Assembly: GCF_004792685.1 (NCBI RefSeq)
Contig: NZ_SRXT01000006.1
Span: forward strand, 186,001-250,000
Length of the DNA stretch: 64,000 nucleotides
Direction of reading: 5' to 3'
Source of the DNA: Sphingomonas gei
GTDB lineage: Bacteria > Pseudomonadota > Alphaproteobacteria > Sphingomonadales > Sphingomonadaceae
Shown here: one piece after another, positions 8,848 through 17,868 of the stretch
Position numbering within the stretch: the stretch's first letter is position 1
How the letters are laid out: each line of letters begins with the position of its first letter
Made by a program: the position numbers and the translations under genes
Notes under the pieces: model-generated
What the model saw: the letters and a program-made list of their open reading frames with translations, nothing else
Told to the model about the DNA's origin: nothing
Database searches by the model: none

Positions 8848-9996
8848 ATGCACGACGATCATTATGGACTGAGCGGGCGGCCGTTCCAGCTTACGCCGGA
8901 CCCGCGCTTCTGGTTCGACACCGCGACGCACCGCAAGGCGATGGCCTATCTCGGCTACGGGCTGAGCCAGGGCGAAGGCTTCGTGGTGATCACCGGCGAT
9001 CCCGGCGTGGGCAAGACCACGCTGATGGGGCATCTGCTCGGCGAGATCGACGAGCAGCGGCTCAACGTCATCAAGATCGTCTCGACCCAGCTGCGCCCCG
9101 AGGATCTGCTCCAGACGGTCTGCGCGGGTCTCGAGATCGACGCCACCGGCGCCAGCAAGTCCGCAATGCTCGCCGCGATCGAGCATGGGCTGCACGCCGT
9201 GGCGCGCGACGGCCGCCGCACCTTGCTGATCATCGACGAGGCGCAGGCGCTGCCGGCGGAGAGCCTGGAGGAGCTGCGCATGCTCTCCAATTTCCAGGCA
9301 GGCGGCTATCCGTTGCTCCAGATCTTCCTGCTCGGACAGCCCGAATTCCGGCTGACGCTGCAGGATGGCAAGCTCGAGCAGTTGCGCCAGCGGGTGATCG
9401 CGATGCACCATCTTGCTCCGATGGACGCCGCCGAACTCGAGCCCTATCTGCTGCACCGCCTGTCGCTGGTCGGCTGGCGCGGCAAGCCGCGCTTCACCAA
9501 CGACGCGCTGGCTGCGATTCATCGCTGGTCGGGCGGGATCCCGCGCCGCGTGAACCAGCTCGCCGGCCGGGTGCTGTTGTTCGGCGCGATCGAACATCTC
9601 GATACGTTCGGGGCGCCCGAGGTTGCCGCGGTGATCGACGATCTCGACAATGATTCGGGACCTGTCGCGAAGCGCAGCCCCACGCTGGTCGAGCCGCTCG
9701 AACTGCGCGACGTCGCGCCGATGGCGATGGGCACGCCGACTCCATCGGTGCCCGTGGAGGCGCGGCCGCTTCGTGCCGAACCGTTCGAGAGCCCGGCTCC
9801 GTCCCCGACACTCGTCGAACCGCTTGCTCCGGTCGCCGAGGGGCCGATCGACCTGCGCATCGCCCAGCTCGAGAAGCAGTTGCAGGAGCAGGACGCGGCG
9901 CTGCGCCGGGTGCTGACCCTGCTGGTCGACTGGGTCGAGAGCGGCGACAGCGAGCGCCGGCCGGACCTGTCGAGCCTGCGCGGACACGCGGCCTGA
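8848..9996 (+). CDS. XrtA-associated AAA ATPase (ExeA-like)
   Basis: A 382-aa ATPase of the ExeA/GspA type (TIGR03015). It opens with YGLSGRPFQLTPDPRF, has Walker A GDPGVGKTT near residue 50, Walker B LLIIDEAQALP and a sensor segment FLLGQPEF. After the AAA core (about residue 270) comes a Pro/Glu-rich linker and a short C-terminal coiled coil (IAQLEKQLQEQDAALRRV). Start ATG 8848 follows the previous stop by 13 nt. Found in nearly every exosortase A locus; its mechanical role is not established. Confidence 0.9.
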   Translation: MHDDHYGLSGRPFQLTPDPRFWFDTATHRKAMAYLGYGLSQGEGFVVITGDPGVGKTTLMGHLLGEIDEQRLNVIKIVSTQLRPEDLLQTVCAGLEIDATGASKSAMLAAIEHGLHAVARDGRRTLLIIDEAQALPAESLEELRMLSNFQAGGYPLLQIFLLGQPEFRLTLQDGKLEQLRQRVIAMHHLAPMDAAELEPYLLHRLSLVGWRGKPRFTNDALAAIHRWSGGIPRRVNQLAGRVLLFGAIEHLDTFGAPEVAAVIDDLDNDSGPVAKRSPTLVEPLELRDVAPMAMGTPTPSVPVEARPLRAEPFESPAPSPTLVEPLAPVAEGPIDLRIAQLEKQLQEQDAALRRVLTLLVDWVESGDSERRPDLSSLRGHAA

Positions 9997-10000
9997 GGGA

Positions 10001-10843
10001 ATGCTGGTCAATGGCCTCTCGGTAGACGTCGAGGACTGGTTTCAGGTCGGCGCGTTCGAAAAGACGATCGCGCGCGATGACTGGGACCGGCTGGAGCATC
10101 GCGTCGAGGCCAATACCGATCGGGTGCTAGCGCTGTTCGACGGTGCCGGCGTGCGGGCGACATTCTTCACGCTAGGCTGGGTGGCGAAGCGCTATCCGGC
10201 GCTGATCCGCCGCATCGCCGAGGCGGGACACGAAGTCGCCAGCCACGGCTGGGCGCACCAGCGCGTGTTCACGATGGACGCGAAGGCGTTCCGCGCGGAT
10301 CTCGCCGATGCGCGGGCGGCGCTGGAGGATGCCAGCGGCGCGAAGGTGACCGGGTATCGCGCACCGAGTTTCTCGATCGATAAGCGGACACCCTGGGCGC
10401 ATGCCGAGCTCGCCGAGGCAGGGTATCTCTATTCGTCGAGCATCGCACCGATCCGGCATGATCATTATGGCTGGCCCGAGGCGCCGCGCGCCGCCTTTCG
10501 GCCGGTTGCTGATGCTGGATTGATCGAACTGCCGATCACTATCGCCAAAGTGGCCGGGCGTGAGATCACGGCGGGGGGCGGGTTCTTCCGACTGCTGCCG
10601 AACCGAATCACCGACCAAGCGGTGCGCCGCGCCAATGCGGAGGGAACGCCCGCGATCTTCTATTTCCATCCGTGGGAAGTCGACCCGGGCCAGCCACGGG
10701 TGGCGAACGCACCGCTCAAGTCGAAGCTTCGGCATTATGCCCGGCTGAGCGCAATGGCGGGCAAGCTCGAGCGGCTGATCGCGACCCACGCATGGGGCCG
10801 CATCGACGCGATCGCCGCGCACGAGGCGGAGCGGCTCGGATGA
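10001..10843 (+). CDS. XrtA-system polysaccharide deacetylase (DUF3473)
   Basis: A 280-aa NodB-type carbohydrate esterase with a C-terminal DUF3473 region (TIGR03006). SVDVEDWFQ at the N-terminus gives the catalytic/metal aspartates, HEVASHGWAHQ the two metal histidines, GYRAPSFSI the conserved Arg loop, and FYFHPWEVDP the late histidine. No signal peptide, so it probably acts on cytoplasmic or lipid-linked sugar intermediates. It starts 4 nt after the ATPase stop and overlaps the FemAB gene by 4 nt. Confidence 0.92.
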   Translation: MLVNGLSVDVEDWFQVGAFEKTIARDDWDRLEHRVEANTDRVLALFDGAGVRATFFTLGWVAKRYPALIRRIAEAGHEVASHGWAHQRVFTMDAKAFRADLADARAALEDASGAKVTGYRAPSFSIDKRTPWAHAELAEAGYLYSSSIAPIRHDHYGWPEAPRAAFRPVADAGLIELPITIAKVAGREITAGGGFFRLLPNRITDQAVRRANAEGTPAIFYFHPWEVDPGQPRVANAPLKSKLRHYARLSAMAGKLERLIATHAWGRIDAIAAHEAERLG

Positions 10844-11907
10844 ACGCGCCGCTGCTGGCGCGACCCGTCGGACTGCGCGTCGCCGATCTGGGAGATGCGC
10901 TTGAGCGGGCGCGGGTCGGCGCATGGGTGCACGATCATCCCGAGGGAACGCCCTTCCATCTGCCGGCATGGAGCGTGGCGGTGGCGCGTGGTTGCCGCCA
11001 GAAGAGCCACTATCTGGTCGCAGAGCGGGGCGATGGCGATATCGTCGGCGCGCTGCCGCTTACCGAAGTGCACTCGCCGCTGTTCGGGCGTGCATTGGTG
11101 TCTGCGGGGTTCGGCGTGGGGGGCGGGATCCTCGCCGACGATGCCGCGACAGCGGTCGGGTTAGGCGAAGCGGCGTGGACGCTGGCGGAACGGCTGAACT
11201 GCCCGACGGTCGAGCTCCGCGGCGGGGCGCGGCCGGGTCCGGCGTGGCAGGTCGATGGGACCAGCTATCTCGGCTTCGCGCGCGACTTGGCCGCGGACGA
11301 TGAGGCCGAATTGCTGGCGATCCCGCGCAAGCAGCGCGCCGAGGTACGGCGTTCGCTGGGTAACGATCTGACGATAGAAGCCGGCAGCGCCGATGTGGCG
11401 GCGCATTATGCCGTCTATGCCGAGTCGGTGCGCAATCTTGGCACGCCGGTGTTTCCGCCCGCGTTGTTTGCCGAAGTGCTCTGCGAATTCGGCGACGCGG
11501 CCGATCTTCTGACTGCCCGGCATCATAGGATTGCAGTGGCTAGTGTCCTGAGCCTCTATTGGCGTGGCACGGTTTATCCCTATTGGGGTGGGGGGACCGA
11601 TGCGGCTCGTGCGCTGCGGGCGAACGACGCGATGTATTTCGCGCTGATGCGCCATGCGCGCGAACGCGGCTGCACGCGCTTCGATTTTGGGCGGTCCAAG
11701 GCGGGGACAGGCGCGGCGGCGTTCAAGAAGAATTGGGGGTTCGAGCCGCAATGCTTGACCTATTTCACCCGCGCCCCCGAGGGCGTGGCGGCGCGCAAGA
11801 TCAATCCGCTCGATCCCAAATACAGCCTGCAGGTGCGGGCGTGGAAGCGCATGCCGCTCTGGGCGGCCAACCGGCTGGGCCCCTGGATCGCGCGCGGGCT
11901 CGGCTGA
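10840..11907 (+). CDS. FemAB-like (GNAT-fold) XrtA-associated protein
   Basis: A 355-aa double-GNAT acyltransferase-like protein (TIGR03019). FHLPAWSVAV and the AEVRRSLGNDL segment match FemAB-type folds; the second GNAT half contains LSLYWRGTVYPYWGG and YFALMRHARERGCTRFDFGRSK, then FKKNWGFEPQ. FemAB enzymes transfer an aminoacyl group from aminoacyl-tRNA to a cell-wall precursor; whether this member uses tRNA is unknown. With an ATGA overlap upstream and a 1-nt overlap downstream it is tightly coupled to the deacetylase and the glycosyltransferase. Confidence 0.89.
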   Translation: MNAPLLARPVGLRVADLGDALERARVGAWVHDHPEGTPFHLPAWSVAVARGCRQKSHYLVAERGDGDIVGALPLTEVHSPLFGRALVSAGFGVGGGILADDAATAVGLGEAAWTLAERLNCPTVELRGGARPGPAWQVDGTSYLGFARDLAADDEAELLAIPRKQRAEVRRSLGNDLTIEAGSADVAAHYAVYAESVRNLGTPVFPPALFAEVLCEFGDAADLLTARHHRIAVASVLSLYWRGTVYPYWGGGTDAARALRANDAMYFALMRHARERGCTRFDFGRSKAGTGAAAFKKNWGFEPQCLTYFTRAPEGVAARKINPLDPKYSLQVRAWKRMPLWAANRLGPWIARGLG

Positions 11908-13103
11908 TGGGCGACCTGCTCTTCCTCGCGCACCGGGTGCCTTTTCCGCCGGATCGCGGCGACAAGATTCGCAGCTTTCACTTGCTGCGGCATCTCGCCG
12001 CGCATCGGCGTGTCCACCTTGCGGCCTTTGCCGATGAACTGCGCGACATGGACCGGCCCGAGCTTGCAGCGTTCACCGCCAGCCAGACCATTGTGCGGCG
12101 ATCGAAATCGCAGCCAATGGCGGCACTCCAGGCGCTTGTTTCGAGGCGGCCGCTGTCGCTGACCGCGTTCGACGATGCGGCAATGCGGCGGTCGGTCGAG
12201 GACGTGCTAGCGCGCGAGAATGTCGATACGATCTTCGTCTTTTCGGGGCAGATGGCGCAGTATCTGCCAGTTGCACCGAGGCAGCGCGTGATCATGGATT
12301 TCGTCGACATGGATTCGGCCAAGTTCGCCGCTTATGCGGAAGCGGCGAAGGGGCCGATGCGCTGGATCTACGCGCGCGAGGCGCGGCTGCTGAAGGCTTT
12401 CGAGCGCGCGGTTGCGGAACGCGCAGATGCCAGCCTGTTCGTCAGCGAGGCGGAGGCGGCGCTGTTCCGGCGGGAAACCGGCGCCGCGCGGGTGCACGCG
12501 ATCGAGAACGGAATCGACACGGCGTCTTTCGATCCGTCGGCACCATTCGAGCGCGTGCCAGAAGGCGGCGCGTTGATCGTGTTCACCGGGCAGATGGATT
12601 ATCGGCCCAATGTCGAGGCAGTCACCTGGTTCGCCGAGGATATCCTGCCGCGGATTCGAGGCGCGTGTCCCCAGGCGCGGTTCGCGATCGTCGGCCGCGA
12701 CCCGACCGACGCGGTCAAGGCGCTTGCCGGCGCGAGCGTGATCGTGACCGGCGAAGTCGCGGACGTGCGCGGCTGGCTCGCCGCGGCGGCGATCGTGGTC
12801 GCGCCGCTCAAGCTGGCGCGCGGCGTCCAGAACAAGGTGCTCGAGGCGATGGCGATGGCGCGGCCGGTGGTGGCATCCACGGCTGCGGCGGAAGGCATCG
12901 ACCATGACGGGACGATCGCTGTCGGCGCGACCTCCGCAGAGATGGCGGAGGCGGTGAGGTTGTTGCTCTCCGACCCGCGCAAGGCGACGGCGCTGGGAGA
13001 TGCGGCGCGGGCGCGGGTGATCGCGCGCTATGGCTGGGATGCACGGCTGGCGCAGCTCGATGCGCTGATCGGACTGCCGCTGGTGCTTGGAGAAGCAGCA
13101 TGA
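11907..13103 (+). CDS. TIGR03087-family XrtA-system glycosyltransferase
   Basis: A 398-aa GT4-type (GT-B fold) glycosyltransferase. The N-terminal acceptor half starts LLFLAHRVPFPPDRGDKIRS; the donor half has IENGIDTASF, VFTGQMDYRPN, and the nucleotide-sugar motif APLKLARGVQNKVLEAMAM with the E of the EX7E pair. Its start codon shares one base with the FemAB stop. Sugar specificity cannot be read from sequence. It adds a sugar in exopolysaccharide repeat-unit assembly on the cytoplasmic face. Confidence 0.91.
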   Translation: MGDLLFLAHRVPFPPDRGDKIRSFHLLRHLAAHRRVHLAAFADELRDMDRPELAAFTASQTIVRRSKSQPMAALQALVSRRPLSLTAFDDAAMRRSVEDVLARENVDTIFVFSGQMAQYLPVAPRQRVIMDFVDMDSAKFAAYAEAAKGPMRWIYAREARLLKAFERAVAERADASLFVSEAEAALFRRETGAARVHAIENGIDTASFDPSAPFERVPEGGALIVFTGQMDYRPNVEAVTWFAEDILPRIRGACPQARFAIVGRDPTDAVKALAGASVIVTGEVADVRGWLAAAAIVVAPLKLARGVQNKVLEAMAMARPVVASTAAAEGIDHDGTIAVGATSAEMAEAVRLLLSDPRKATALGDAARARVIARYGWDARLAQLDALIGLPLVLGEAA

Positions 13104-14632
13104 CCATCGCGGTGCCCCATCAGGATTTCGCGCGCTCGAAAGCGGCGTTCGACGCGCGCTGGCAGCGGCATGCCGCGATCCTCGCCGGTGTCTGGCTGGT
13201 GCTGCTCCTGCTCTTCCGCCGTGACGCGCTCGATCTGGCGACGATCTATTGGACCAACACGACCTTCGGGCATTGCCTGTTCATCGCGCCGGTGATCGGC
13301 TGGCTGGTCTGGCAGCGGCGGCAGGGGCTCGCGCTGGTGCTGCCGCAGGGCTGGTTGCCGGGGCTCGCATTGGTCGCGGCGGGCGGGCTCGGCTGGCTGC
13401 TCGGCGATGCGGCGGGTGTCGCATTGTTCCGCCACGCCGGGCTGGTTCTGATGCTGCAGGGCGCGGTGGTGAGCGTGCTCGGAGCCAATGTGAGCCGGGC
13501 CTTGCTGTTCCCGATCGCCTATATGGGGTTCCTCGTCCCGTTCGGCGATTTCCTCGAAGGGCCGCTGCAGACGATCACTGTCGCGATGGTGATGCCGCTG
13601 CTCCATCTTTTCGGCGTGCCGGCCTGGGTCGACGGGGTGCTGATCACGACGTCGAACGGCTATTTCGAAGTCGCCGAGGCCTGTTCGGGCGCCAAGTTCG
13701 TCATTGCGATGATTGCGTTCGGCGTGCTCGTCGCGAACGTCTGCTACGTCTCGTGGACGCGCCGCGCGGCGTTTCTGGCGATGGCGCTGGTCGTACCGGT
13801 GATCGCCAATGGCCTGCGCGCGTTCGGGACGATCTATGCGGCGTGGTGGACCTCGGTCGAGGCGGCGACCGGCATGGACCATATCGTCTATGGCTGGGTG
13901 TTCTTCGCGGCGGTAATGGCCGCGGTGCTGGCGATCGGCTGGAAATGGTTCGACCGCGATCCCGATGCCGATTGGTTCGATCCGTTGCAGCTGCAGGCGC
14001 CGGTGCATGGTCGTGCCGGGGGCGCGGTGACCGGGCTGCTGACGCTGACCCTCGCGAGCCTGTTCCTCGGCTGGTCGAGCTACATCGCCGCGCGCGCGGC
14101 GCCGCTTCCCGCCAGGGTCGAACTCCCTGAGGTGGCCGGCTGGCACTTGGCGGGGGCGAGTAGGGTCGCCTGGTCGCCCAATTTCCCCGGCGCGGACCAT
14201 TTCGTGATCGGACATTATGCCGACGGGCAGGGCAGGGCCGTCGACCTCGCTATCGCTGTCTATGCCAGCCAGCGCGAAGGCAAGGAACTGGTCGGCTTCG
14301 GGATCGGCGCGGTCCGCGAGAACGACCGCTGGGTGCGCATCTCGGACTTGCCGGATATCTCGGGCGGCCACGCGTTGCGCATGACCGGTCCCGAGCGGGT
14401 GGAACGCGTGGCGGTTAGTTGGTACCGGGTCGGCGATATGCTGACCGGGAGCGACAAACGCGTGAAGTTCGAGACGTTGAAGACCAAGTTGCTCGGCGGG
14501 GATCAGGCGGCGGTGGCGGTCTTGCTGTCGGCCGAACAGGGAACGGACCAAGGCGCCCAGGCGGCGATCGCCGATTTCGGCCGCGCTTTGGGGCCAGTGG
14601 ACGCGCTCGCCGACCGCCTGGCCGGCCGCTAA
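13100..14632 (+). CDS. xrtA: Exosortase A fused to an EpsI (DUF3485) domain
   Basis: A 510-aa membrane protease/transpeptidase. Residues 1 to ~290 form an eight-or-so-helix exosortase with the expected catalytic triad: Cys near residue 194 in EACSGAKF, Arg near 239 in ANGLRAFG, His near 260 in MDHIVYGW. After a further membrane segment (TLTLASLFLGW) the C-terminal ~190 residues are an EpsI/DUF3485 domain (LPEVAGWHLAG through YRVGDMLTGSDKRVKFETLKTKL). Exosortase A recognises PEP-CTERM tails and sorts those proteins to the surface; no PEP-CTERM protein is encoded in this window. ATGA overlap with the glycosyltransferase. Confidence 0.95.
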   Translation: MTIAVPHQDFARSKAAFDARWQRHAAILAGVWLVLLLLFRRDALDLATIYWTNTTFGHCLFIAPVIGWLVWQRRQGLALVLPQGWLPGLALVAAGGLGWLLGDAAGVALFRHAGLVLMLQGAVVSVLGANVSRALLFPIAYMGFLVPFGDFLEGPLQTITVAMVMPLLHLFGVPAWVDGVLITTSNGYFEVAEACSGAKFVIAMIAFGVLVANVCYVSWTRRAAFLAMALVVPVIANGLRAFGTIYAAWWTSVEAATGMDHIVYGWVFFAAVMAAVLAIGWKWFDRDPDADWFDPLQLQAPVHGRAGGAVTGLLTLTLASLFLGWSSYIAARAAPLPARVELPEVAGWHLAGASRVAWSPNFPGADHFVIGHYADGQGRAVDLAIAVYASQREGKELVGFGIGAVRENDRWVRISDLPDISGGHALRMTGPERVERVAVSWYRVGDMLTGSDKRVKFETLKTKLLGGDQAAVAVLLSAEQGTDQGAQAAIADFGRALGPVDALADRLAGR

Positions 14633-14633
14633 C

Positions 14634-16526
14634 ATGTGCGGCATTGCGGGGCTCTATTACCCCGCCATAGCGAAACCCGTCGATCCGGCGCGGATCGTCC
14701 AGATGCGCGACGCACTGGCGCATCGCGGGCCCGATGGCGCGGGGGTGTGGACTGCGCCGGGCGTCGGGCTCGGCCATCGCCGGCTGTCGATCATCGATCT
14801 GGAAGGGGGCGTGCAGCCGATGGCGACGCCCGACCAGAGCGTCGTCGTCACCTATAACGGCGAGATCTACAATTTCCGCGAGGTTCGCGCCGAGCTCGAG
14901 CTCAAGGGTGCGCGGTTCCATACCGAGAGCGATACCGAAGTGCTGCTCCATGGCTGGCGCGCCTGGGGCCCGGCGATGCTCGAAAAGCTCAACGGGATGT
15001 TCGCCTTCGCGCTCTACGATGCGGAGAAACAGTGCCTGTTCCTCGCGCGCGACCGCTTCGGGGTGAAGCCGCTGGTTTATACCAAGCTGGCCGATGGCGG
15101 GGTGGCGTTCGCATCGGAGATCAAGGGCTTGCTGGCCCACCCTCTGTTCCGGCGGCGACCCGATTTCCGCGCGGTCGAGGATTATATGGGACTCGGCTAT
15201 GTGCCCGACGACGCCTCGCTGCTGGTGGGAGTCAAGAAATTGCCCGCGGGGCATTATCTGCTGCTCCAGCGCGGTAAGCGCATGCCCCAGCCGGTGCGCT
15301 GGTGGGATGTCGATTTCTCCAACCGCGCGACGGGCAAAATCCGCGATCTCGAAGCCGAGCTGATCGACCGGATGCGCGCCGCGGTGCGTGCGCGGATGAT
15401 CGCCGACGTACCTCTGGGGGCATTTCTCTCAGGCGGAGTCGACAGCAGCGCCGTGGTCGCGCTGATGGCCGAGGCTAGCAAGACCGCGGTCAAGACCTGC
15501 ACGATCGGCTTCGATGAGGCCGATCACGACGAGACCAACCATGCCGCGTTGATCGCGGAGCGCTTTGCGACTGCGCATAGCGCGCGGCGGGTGAGTGCCG
15601 ACGATTTCGCGCTGATCGACACGCTGGTCACGGCGTTCGACGAGCCGTTCGCCGATGCATCTGCGCTGCCCACCTATCGGGTATGCGAGCTGGCGCGCGA
15701 GACGGTGACGGTGGCGCTGTCGGGTGACGGGGCCGACGAGGCGTTTGCGGGATATCGGCGTTACAAGTTCTTCGCCGCCGAGGAGCGGATGCGCGGGCTG
15801 CTGCCCGAGAAGTTTCGCGCGAACCTGTTCGGGACCTTGGGTCGCCTCTATCCCAAGGCCGACTGGGCACCGCGGGCGTTCCGGGCGAAGACGACGTTGC
15901 TGGCGCTCGCCGAGAATGGCGAGTTCGCCTATCCCAAGGCGGTTGGGGTCACAGCACCCGAACTGCGCGACCGGCTCTACACCGGCGCGGCCAGACACAC
16001 GCTCGCGGGGCACACCGCCGAGCAGCGTTATGTCGATGCGATGCGGCGCGCACCGGCGCGCGACGGGCTCGACCGCGCGCAATATGCCGATATCCAGCAT
16101 TGGCTGCCGGGCGACATCCTGACCAAGGTCGATCGCACCAGCATGGCGGTGAGCCTCGAAGCCCGCGAGCCTCTGCTCGACTATAAGCTCGTCGAATTCG
16201 CCGCGACCTTGCCGCCGGCGCTGCGGATCAAGGCCGGGCAGGGCAAATGGCTGATGAAGAAGGCGCTCGAGCCCTATCTGCCGAAGGAAATCCTGTACCG
16301 GCCCAAAATGGGGTTCGTGACTCCGATCAGCGCCTGGTTCCGGGGGGCGCTGGCCGACGAGGCGGCGGCGCTGGCGCGTTCGCGCGTGCTCGCCGGGACG
16401 GGCTGGTTCGAGCCGGCAGCAATCGAGAAGCTGGCGGCGGAGCACAAGGCGGGGCGGGCCGAGCATGGCCGGACGCTGTGGCAGCTGATGATGCTCGAGC
16501 GGAGCCTGGAAAAGCTGTTCGGCTGA
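14634..16526 (+). CDS. XrtA/PEP-CTERM system amidotransferase (asparagine synthase-like)
   Basis: A 630-aa class II glutamine amidotransferase fused to an asparagine-synthetase ATP-pyrophosphatase domain (TIGR03108 type). The N-terminal nucleophile is Cys2 (MCGIAG), with HRGPDG and YNGEIYNF; the PP-loop SGGVDSS lies near residue 265, and LSGDGADEAFAGY completes the adenylation site. It starts one base after the xrtA stop and ends the operon. Likely amidates a carboxyl group, possibly on the exopolysaccharide or its modifying group rather than free aspartate. Confidence 0.93.
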   Translation: MCGIAGLYYPAIAKPVDPARIVQMRDALAHRGPDGAGVWTAPGVGLGHRRLSIIDLEGGVQPMATPDQSVVVTYNGEIYNFREVRAELELKGARFHTESDTEVLLHGWRAWGPAMLEKLNGMFAFALYDAEKQCLFLARDRFGVKPLVYTKLADGGVAFASEIKGLLAHPLFRRRPDFRAVEDYMGLGYVPDDASLLVGVKKLPAGHYLLLQRGKRMPQPVRWWDVDFSNRATGKIRDLEAELIDRMRAAVRARMIADVPLGAFLSGGVDSSAVVALMAEASKTAVKTCTIGFDEADHDETNHAALIAERFATAHSARRVSADDFALIDTLVTAFDEPFADASALPTYRVCELARETVTVALSGDGADEAFAGYRRYKFFAAEERMRGLLPEKFRANLFGTLGRLYPKADWAPRAFRAKTTLLALAENGEFAYPKAVGVTAPELRDRLYTGAARHTLAGHTAEQRYVDAMRRAPARDGLDRAQYADIQHWLPGDILTKVDRTSMAVSLEAREPLLDYKLVEFAATLPPALRIKAGQGKWLMKKALEPYLPKEILYRPKMGFVTPISAWFRGALADEAAALARSRVLAGTGWFEPAAIEKLAAEHKAGRAEHGRTLWQLMMLERSLEKLFG

Positions 16527-16582
16527 GCGGCAGGGGTGCGGAGGGTTGTTGACGGCCTCCGGGCGTGGGAGGGTGATGGCCA

Positions 16583-17422
16583 ATGACCGCGCTCCGCCCC
16601 AATCTCGATTTTGCCTATAGCTTGGCGCGGGCGTTCGGTGGCGCGATCATCTTCGGGCTTCCGCTGCTGATGACGATGGAGATGTGGTCGATCGGGCTCT
16701 ACGTCCATCCGCTGCGGCTGCTTCTGTTCATCGCGGCCAATTTCGTGGTGCTGGTGTTCCTGTCGCGCTTCGGCGGGTTCGAGCGGACGGCCAATTTGCG
16801 CGAAGACATGCTCGACGCATTCGCCGCTTATGCCGTCGGCATGATCTCGTCGGTGGCGATCCTGTGCCTGTTCGGGCTGCTCTCGCGCGGGACGGCACTC
16901 GACGAGTTGGTCGGGATGGTCGCCATCCAGGCGGTGCCGGGAAGCTTCGGCGCGATGATCGCGCGCAAGCAACTGACCGGCGGCGATCCGGACGAAGGCG
17001 AAGACGAGGATGAGGCGAAGGCCGCCCGCTCCGCCGGCTATGCCGGTCAATTGTTCCTGATGCTCGCCGGAGCGCTGTTCCTTGCGTTCAATGTCGCGCC
17101 GACCGAGGAAATGATCCTGATCGCCTACAAGATGAATCCGTGGCAGATCTTGCTGCTGATGCTCGCGTCGATGTTGCTGTTGCACATTCTGGTGTTCGCG
17201 GTCGGCTTTGCCGGACAGGAAGAGCCCGAGGGCTTCGGCATTGTGCGGCGCTTCCTCCTGTTCACCGTGCCCGGCTATGCCATCGCGCTCGCGGTGAGCT
17301 TCTACGTGCTGTGGACCTTCGGCCGGGTCGACGGGAATGCCTTTGCCGTAATCGCGGAAACCATGGTGGTGCTGGGCTTCCCCGCCGCGATCGGCGCGGC
17401 GATAGCGCGGCTGGTGGTCTAG
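16583..17422 (+). CDS. TIGR02587-family integral membrane protein
   Basis: A 279-aa polytopic membrane protein with about eight hydrophobic segments and one acidic cytoplasmic loop (GGDPDEGEDEDEAKAA, about residues 133-148). The sequence (RAFGGAIIFGLPLLMTMEMW start, FNVAPTEEMILIA late) fits the uncharacterised TIGR02587 family (also named DUF2391). It is followed after 10 nt by its usual neighbour, a TIGR02588 protein. No enzymatic residues are evident and no function is known. Confidence 0.85.
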   Translation: MTALRPNLDFAYSLARAFGGAIIFGLPLLMTMEMWSIGLYVHPLRLLLFIAANFVVLVFLSRFGGFERTANLREDMLDAFAAYAVGMISSVAILCLFGLLSRGTALDELVGMVAIQAVPGSFGAMIARKQLTGGDPDEGEDEDEAKAARSAGYAGQLFLMLAGALFLAFNVAPTEEMILIAYKMNPWQILLLMLASMLLLHILVFAVGFAGQEEPEGFGIVRRFLLFTVPGYAIALAVSFYVLWTFGRVDGNAFAVIAETMVVLGFPAAIGAAIARLVV

Positions 17423-17432
17423 GGAGAGTCGG

Positions 17433-17831
17433 ATGGCATCGGACAGGAAATCGCCGCCGACATCGGCGCTCGAATGGATTGCGGCGGGGCTGGGGCTGGC
17501 GGGGCTCCTGTTCGTCGTCGCGGTCATCGGTCGCGAGGCACTGACCGGGGAGACGGCGCAACTTCCGGTGCTGGAGGTGCGCGCCGAGCGGGTGCTGCCC
17601 AACGCCGCGGGATTCGTGGTCGAGTTCGAGGTGGTGAACCGGTCCAGCGGGACCGCGGCGGCGGTGGAGATCGAGGGACAGATCGGGCCCGAGGCAAATC
17701 CTGTCGAGACGAGCAGCGCGACGCTCGATTATGTCGCGGGCGACGCGAGCGCCAAGGGCGGGTTGTTCTTCAAGCACGATCCGCGGGGGCAGAGGCTGGC
17801 GCTGCGGGCGCTGGGATTCCAGACACCGTGA
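17433..17831 (+). CDS. TIGR02588-family membrane-anchored protein
   Basis: A 132-aa protein with one N-terminal membrane helix (WIAAGLGLAGLLFVVAVIG, about residues 14-32) and a periplasmic beta-sandwich-like domain (VEFEVVNRSSGTAAAVEIEGQI). It matches the TIGR02588 family, which is encoded beside TIGR02587 membrane proteins. An AGGGAGAG site lies 5 nt before the ATG. The pair probably forms a complex in the inner membrane; function is not known. Confidence 0.8.
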   Translation: MASDRKSPPTSALEWIAAGLGLAGLLFVVAVIGREALTGETAQLPVLEVRAERVLPNAAGFVVEFEVVNRSSGTAAAVEIEGQIGPEANPVETSSATLDYVAGDASAKGGLFFKHDPRGQRLALRALGFQTP

Positions 17832-17868
17832 ACCGGTCCTGCCTCGCCCGGCGAGGGAGGATTCGGGC

